From Bacillota bacterium (GTDB lineage: Bacteria > Bacillota > Sulfobacillia > Sulfobacillales > Sulfobacillaceae), in the NCBI GenBank assembly GCA_021820675.1, contig JAKADI010000035.1:1-9276 (forward strand): 9,276 nt of DNA, written 5' to 3'. The notes under the pieces are model-generated. The model was given only the letters and a program-made list of their open reading frames with translations, was not told where the DNA came from and ran no database searches. Positions 5,651 through 9,276 of the stretch are shown here, piece by piece. Made by a program: the position numbers and the translations under genes. Within the stretch, counting starts at the first letter, position 1. Each line of letters starts with the position of its first letter.

Positions 5651-6796
5651 TCATCCGGTCAAGGTTAAAGCTTGAGTGATGTCGTGAATTAAGTCGGCAG
5701 ATGATTCTAAACCGACTGAGATACGCACAACGTCGGAGGAAATATGTCGTTCCTGACGTTCTTGGGGTGTCAATGCGGCATGACAATGGAGTTCTGGCAG
5801 AGAGACAATAGTCTCTGTGCCGCCAAATCCCGCGCCCACCCGCGCAAGCCGAAGATGACGCGTGAATCCTGGAACCCAAGTGGGATCCTTCAGGCGAATG
5901 GTAAGCATTTGGCCAAACCCTCGCATGGTTCTGACGGCTGTTTCGTGTCCCGGATGCGACGTGAGACCAGGATAATAGACACTTTGGATACGAGGATGGT
6001 TACTGAGTGCCACTGCCAGTTCCATGGCCGTTTGTTGTGCGCGGTCCATGCGTACCGGCAAGGTATGCAATCCACGTAAACTCATATAAGCATCGTCAGG
6101 CGAGAGTATCGCGCCACAGGCGTTTTGAATAAAATACAATTGACGGGCTAGCTCTTCGTCTTTAGTCACACACACCCCAGCCGTGATGTCGGAGTGGCCA
6201 CCTATCATTTTGGTAGCTGAATGGATAACCAGGTCGGCTCCTAGACTCAGGGGATTTTGCAGGTAGGGCGTAATAAAGGTGTTGTCGACCATTACTAATA
6301 AGCCAAACTCGTGAGCCCATTGGGTTACATGTGAGATGTCCGTGACGTGTAAAAAGGGATTGCTAAAATTTTCAATGAGAATAGCACGGGTATCCGAAGT
6401 ACGAGCGTCCGACACTGCCTGCATATCGTCGGTATCGATATAGCTGGCTTGAATTCCGAATCGACTAAATACACCTCGCAAAACACGCTGTGTGCCACCT
6501 TGACAATCACGAGTCACGATAAGGTGATCCCCTTGTGAACATAACATGAAGGCCGCGGTTAAGGCTGCCATGCCTGATGCGAAGGCCAAACCACGAACTC
6601 CTTGCTCTAATGCCGCCATGGCCGCCTCAAAAGTGTGCCGGGTGGGATTTCCCGACCGCGCATAATCATAGGCTGGGGGATCCCAAGGGTCCCCTTGGTG
6701 ATAGGTGGTTGCGCGAAAAATGGGTGGTGTGACGGCCTGTGTGGCCGGGTCCACTTCATATCCGGTATGCACGAATTGGGTGCGTTGATCAATAAT
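5651..6796 (-). CDS. Divergent Cys/Met-metabolism PLP enzyme (cystathionine beta/gamma-lyase type), probable ATT start
   Basis: A fold-type I PLP enzyme of the cystathionine synthase/lyase family, 381 residues if it starts at ATT 6796-6794. It shows the family landmarks: AVTPPIFRATTYHQ, phosphate-binding YARSGNPTR (Y45, R47), FASGMAAL, DNTFITPYLQNPL, the PLP Schiff-base lysine in HSATKMIGGHSD (K196), and the carboxylate-binding arginine in VVRISVGLE (R358). The motif that is TEDAYGGTYR in the paralogue upstream reads TRDCQGGTQR here, so both tyrosines, including the one that stacks on PLP (Tyr101/111/114 in well-studied relatives), are glutamine (Q99, Q103). That may change substrate or reaction. 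The only in-frame canonical start, GTG 6772, lies 33 nt from the excellent AAGGAG, whereas ATT 6796 lies 9 nt from it; an in-frame TGA at 6803-6805 blocks anything longer. By position it recalls Bacillus metC (cystathionine beta-lyase), but the altered motif makes the reaction uncertain. Confidence 0.85.
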   Translation of the reverse strand: MIDQRTQFVHTGYEVDPATQAVTPPIFRATTYHQGDPWDPPAYDYARSGNPTRHTFEAAMAALEQGVRGLAFASGMAALTAAFMLCSQGDHLIVTRDCQGGTQRVLRGVFSRFGIQASYIDTDDMQAVSDARTSDTRAILIENFSNPFLHVTDISHVTQWAHEFGLLVMVDNTFITPYLQNPLSLGADLVIHSATKMIGGHSDITAGVCVTKDEELARQLYFIQNACGAILSPDDAYMSLRGLHTLPVRMDRAQQTAMELAVALSNHPRIQSVYYPGLTSHPGHETAVRTMRGFGQMLTIRLKDPTWVPGFTRHLRLARVGAGFGGTETIVSLPELHCHAALTPQERQERHISSDVVRISVGLESSADLIHDITQALTLTG

Positions 6797-6805
6797 CGGA
6801 TCTCA

Positions 6806-6811
6806 CTCCTT
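6806..6811 (-). promoter_or_regulatory. Ribosome binding site that points to an ATT start codon
   Basis: On the minus strand AAGGAG lies 9 nt before ATT 6796-6794. The first canonical in-frame start (GTG 6772) is 33 nt away, too far for this site. Confidence 0.6.
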
Positions 6812-6833
6812 AATTTAATTTTCCATTGTTGGG

Positions 6834-7988
6834 TCAACGCAATGCGTTGTCTAAATCGTTTAGGAGATCGTCAATATGCTCAATACCTACAGAGACGCGC
6901 ATAAGACCTGGGATAATTCCCAATTCTCGCCGCATAGGTTCGGGCAGTTCTCGATGGGTTTCGTTGTAAGGGTGTGTTATTAACGATTCGACGCCGCCCA
7001 AACTTACTGCTGGCAGGATGATATGAAGCTTGTCCATTACTCTGGCATAGGATTCTGGTTGCGCCAGGACAAACGAGAGCATGGCCCCATGCCCGGATGC
7101 TTGGCGTAAATGAAGACGCTTCATGTCAGGTTCTGCCTGCTCTGGATAGTAGACATGCCGCACATTGGGGTGTTTAGAAAGAAATTGAGCGATGCTCCTT
7201 GCATTACTTTCTTGGCGATCCATCCTAATGGCCAGCGTTTTCATTCCTCTCAACAGTAACCAGGCATCCCATGGGCCTAAGATACTACCGGTTGCATTGG
7301 TCAGGTCGTTGAGGAGGTTGTATTGTTCGGGGGTCTTACAGACAATAGCACCAGCGAGAACATCGTTATGTCCGGCTAAATACTTGGTTGCACTGTAAAC
7401 GACATAATCAGCTCCCAACTCTAAGGGCCTTTGCCTTATTGGTGTCATGAAAGTGTTGTCGACGGCCAAATGTGCGTCATAAGCATGGGCCAATTGGGCA
7501 AGCTCAGACAGTGGGCTGATACGCAATAACGGGTTGCTAGGCGTCTCGACGATGAAAAGGCGCGTTTTAGATGTGATGTGTTTTTCCACCTGGTTCACGT
7601 TGCGGGTGTTGACCATGGTGGATGCGATTCCAAACTTGGCAAAAATGTCAACCATAAGGCGGTACGTGCCCCCATAGGCGTCTTCGGTAATAATGACGTG
7701 ATCACCCTGATGCAAGGTGTGTACTAAAGCGGCGAGGGCTGCCATACCGCTACTGTACACTAAGGCACCAGCGCCATTGTCAAGGCGGTTAATAGCGTCC
7801 TGGGCGCTGTGACGAGTTGGGTTTTCTGTTCGGCTATAGTCGTAAGGGCCTAGTTCTGCGCCAGGATGTTGATACGTGACTGTTTGATATATGGGAGTGC
7901 TAACCGCGCCATAGACCGGGTCATGTCCTACTCCAGAGTGAGCGGCAATGCTTTCTAGATGCCAAGTGGCAGATTCGTGTGCCGGCAC
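6834..7988 (-). CDS. Cystathionine gamma-synthase / gamma-lyase family PLP enzyme
   Basis: A complete 384-residue member of the Cys/Met metabolism PLP family. Canonical residues are all present: phosphate-binding YSRTENPTR (Y51, R53), SSGMAAL, PLP-stacking tyrosine in DAYGGTYR (Y105), DNTFMTPIRQRPLELGADYVVYSATK with the Schiff-base lysine K202, SLGGVESLITHP (329-340) and the substrate-carboxylate arginine in LMRVSVGIE (R364). Such enzymes join cysteine to an activated homoserine (gamma-synthase, methionine synthesis) or split cystathionine to cysteine (gamma-lyase); sequence alone does not separate the two. Pairing with a second family member just downstream recalls the Bacillus metI-metC operon, which slightly favours gamma-synthase. 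The start is GTG 7988, with AAAGGA 10 nt upstream. No SAM riboswitch or T-box is visible in the 54-nt gap before it. Confidence 0.92.
   Translation of the reverse strand: MPAHESATWHLESIAAHSGVGHDPVYGAVSTPIYQTVTYQHPGAELGPYDYSRTENPTRHSAQDAINRLDNGAGALVYSSGMAALAALVHTLHQGDHVIITEDAYGGTYRLMVDIFAKFGIASTMVNTRNVNQVEKHITSKTRLFIVETPSNPLLRISPLSELAQLAHAYDAHLAVDNTFMTPIRQRPLELGADYVVYSATKYLAGHNDVLAGAIVCKTPEQYNLLNDLTNATGSILGPWDAWLLLRGMKTLAIRMDRQESNARSIAQFLSKHPNVRHVYYPEQAEPDMKRLHLRQASGHGAMLSFVLAQPESYARVMDKLHIILPAVSLGGVESLITHPYNETHRELPEPMRRELGIIPGLMRVSVGIEHIDDLLNDLDNALR
6835..6849. repeat. Perfect 15-nt palindrome at the stop codon of the gamma-synthase-like gene
   Basis: CAACGCA-A-TGCGTTG reads as a 7-bp inverted repeat around one base and covers the last codons and stop. 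It could form a small hairpin in the intercistronic mRNA or be a coincidence of the coding sequence. Confidence 0.3.
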
Positions 7989-8042
7989 GTTACGATCGTC
8001 CTTTCCATGCTGTTAAAATGAATTGGGTTTAATCTATCAAAC

Positions 8043-8432
8043 TTATGAAGTGAGGAACCGATCCAGCATGTCGCGCGCATGCGCGCTTTGACGACTTTCC
8101 TGGATCAACTGTTCCAAGACCTCAGAGATCCAGTCATCAAAACTGATATGATCGGTCTTGAGCACAACATCATGGACAACTTTTTGGCGAAGACTTTCCA
8201 ATCGACTTCCTTTACTTTTGAGTGCGTAGTGAAGGTTGTCAAATTGCAATGTGATCGAGGTGATTGCATTGTCACTAGAAAACAAGCCTGAGCGCCGTGA
8301 CACTTGTACGCGTTCCGGCAAAGCTGCTTCGAACTTTTTAGCCAGTACGGATAGGAGCAGTGGGATATCGTGACGAATATCCCGGATACCCGCCGCCAAC
8401 ATTTCAAATGACATGCCATCACCATTATCCAT
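8043..8432 (-). CDS. Conserved small protein of unknown function heading the transsulfuration operon
   Basis: A 129-residue soluble protein with no signal peptide or membrane segment. It begins MDNGDGMSFEMLAAGIRDIR and has a central region of alternating beta-like pattern (RRSGLFSSDNAITSITLQFDNLHYALKSKG, split about residues 46-75), then VVHDVVLKTDHISFDDWISEVLEQLI and a charged helical C-terminus. It resembles, from memory, uncharacterised proteins in Actinobacteria and Bacillota that share a GLF-x-L and VVL-K-x-E-x-x-x-DEW pattern; I cannot name a domain. An AGAAGG ribosome binding site lies 8 nt before ATG 8432. The next gene starts only 54 nt after its stop, so co-transcription with the two transsulfuration genes is likely. 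Whether it has any role in sulfur metabolism is unknown. Confidence 0.75.
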   Translation of the reverse strand: MDNGDGMSFEMLAAGIRDIRHDIPLLLSVLAKKFEAALPERVQVSRRSGLFSSDNAITSITLQFDNLHYALKSKGSRLESLRQKVVHDVVLKTDHISFDDWISEVLEQLIQESRQSAHARDMLDRFLTS

Positions 8433-8597
8433 CTATCACGCCTTCTTTCAGTAGATCGATAACCTTGCCGTTTAAACCGCGACATCAAAGATAATAATAG
8501 CCGTGATCCTACAGATCGTCTTCGTGGTCAAATCTATTTTCCCGAAAGATGACTCTATCCGCAAGTTCTTCACGGGCAAACAACACAATTTACCTAT

Positions 8598-8626
8598 TTG
8601 ACATTTCCTGACTTTTGATGTATTAC
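8598..8626 (+). promoter_or_regulatory. Near-consensus sigma-A promoter for the Bax inhibitor-1 family gene
   Basis: A perfect -35 TTGACA (8598-8603) is followed after exactly 17 nt by TATTAC (8621-8626, 4/6 match). Transcription would start near 8633, so the mRNA leader is very short, about 14 nt, and the ribosome binding site GAGGTGA (8634-8640) lies at its very 5' end. The rest of the divergent spacer (8433-8597) holds no clear promoter for the minus-strand operon. Confidence 0.7.
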
Positions 8627-8646
8627 GATTATTGAGGTGAGTGAAC

Positions 8647-9276
8647 ATGCATAGTCGTACGCCTTATACGTATCAGGTAGCTGATGGGGTTAAAGGATCG
8701 CTGATGGCGCGCACCTTAGGTTATTTAGCGCTATTGTTGATTATCCTAATGGCGGCCAGTCTGCTGGGGCTAGGCTTAGGGACAGCGGGGATGTGGATTG
8801 GATTCCTTGCCGCACTAGTGGGAACGATTTTTGTTTCACGCAGCCAGGCTAATGCGCCCATGGCCTTGTTTTGGGGCATCATTGTGGCTGCAGGATTAGG
8901 TATCGCGATTGCCCCGGTCTTGTGGTATGCGATTTTGTATCAACACCACCTTTTCATGACGACGATGGGAGCTCTTTTGGTGGCTATGCTCTTATCCGCC
9001 GCGGTGGTATCGTGGATTCCATGGGACTTTACAAAATTGGCGCCAATACTTTTTTTGGGCCTAGTAATGCTGGTCATTACGAGTTTGTTATCGTTTTTGT
9101 TCCCTAGTCTGTTCGGGGTTGTTGCATCACGCGCCTATAATTTGTTGGGGGTCGCAATTTTTACTGGCTATCTCATGGTCGATTTTGCGATTATGCGGGC
9201 TCGCGGGCGAGTATTACCGACGAATGGCGCTGCTGTAGTTCTCGCAGTCTCATTGCTCGTTGACATTATTAACCTG
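8647..9276 (+). CDS. Bax inhibitor-1 / YccA family membrane protein, 3' end outside the window
   Basis: The first 210 codons are visible and the frame is still open at the right edge. After a short polar N-terminus, about seven membrane segments follow (roughly 23-44, 46-63, 72-97, 103-124, 130-152, 164-184 and 193-210). The C-terminal signature LGVAIFTGYLMVDF, then A-x-x-L-x-x-SLLVDIINL, is typical of the BI-1/TMBIM/YccA family. Asp179 and Asp206 fit the positions of the paired aspartates that act as a pH sensor for calcium leak in B. subtilis YetJ; that role here is inference. The start is well set by GAGGTGA 6 nt upstream of ATG 8647 and a good promoter. Only a short C-terminal tail is probably missing. 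Confidence 0.85.
   Translation, partial: MHSRTPYTYQVADGVKGSLMARTLGYLALLLIILMAASLLGLGLGTAGMWIGFLAALVGTIFVSRSQANAPMALFWGIIVAAGLGIAIAPVLWYAILYQHHLFMTTMGALLVAMLLSAAVVSWIPWDFTKLAPILFLGLVMLVITSLLSFLFPSLFGVVASRAYNLLGVAIFTGYLMVDFAIMRARGRVLPTNGAAVVLAVSLLVDIINL

Noticed and set aside
8105..8488. 127-codon minus-strand frame overlapping the small conserved protein
   Set aside because: It is a shifted frame of the 8043-8432 gene; that gene has the ribosome binding site and the protein-like composition.
1..9276. CRISPR array, tRNA, rRNA or complete insertion sequence
   Set aside because: No regularly spaced repeats, no tRNA-like cloverleaf or rRNA sequence, and no transposase with terminal repeats were seen on reading both strands.

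Overview
The window looks like chromosomal DNA of a Gram-positive bacterium of moderate G+C. The signs are strong Shine-Dalgarno sites (AAGGAGG, GGAGGT, GAGGTGA), frequent GTG starts, and a tandem transsulfuration gene pair that recalls the Bacillus metI-metC order. The protein style suggests an acidophilic or thermophilic Bacillota such as Sulfobacillus or a relative. That is an impression from memory, not a proven placement.

Left part (1-3357): the first ~490 bases hold no gene I can name, only a short minus-strand reading frame open at the left edge. A clean intrinsic terminator follows (492-528). Next comes a plus-strand two-gene operon: a polytopic membrane protein resembling MATE/Wzx-type flippases (599-1798), then, 35 nt later, an AMP-forming acyl-CoA synthetase (1834-3357). 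This pairing would fit export or modification of a lipid- or acyl-linked molecule, but no glycosyltransferase or other pathway gene is in view.

Middle part (3358-5650): an intergenic stretch carries a 24-codon small ORF with a perfect ribosome binding site, a possible terminator fold over its end, and then a good promoter match. These precede a DNA methyltransferase of the N4-cytosine/N6-adenine class (TSPPY catalytic motif), which is visibly more G+C-rich than its neighbours. No restriction endonuclease gene is in the window. The methyltransferase is followed by ~535 bases without a convincing gene but with two strong stem-loops.

Right part (5651-9276): a probable minus-strand operon runs, in transcription order, from a conserved small protein of unknown function (8432-8043), through a canonical cystathionine gamma-synthase/lyase-type enzyme (7988-6834), to a divergent second member of the same PLP family (6796-5651). 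That last gene appears to start at a rare ATT codon, and both tyrosines of the family's YGGTY motif are glutamine. Diverging from this operon, with a near-consensus promoter, is the first 210 codons of a Bax inhibitor-1 family membrane protein that runs off the right edge.

I found no CRISPR array, rRNA, tRNA or complete insertion sequence. I see no clear evidence of a wholly new system. The strongest oddities are the ATT-start/Tyr-to-Gln transsulfuration paralogue and the small ORF with regulatory signals upstream of the methyltransferase.
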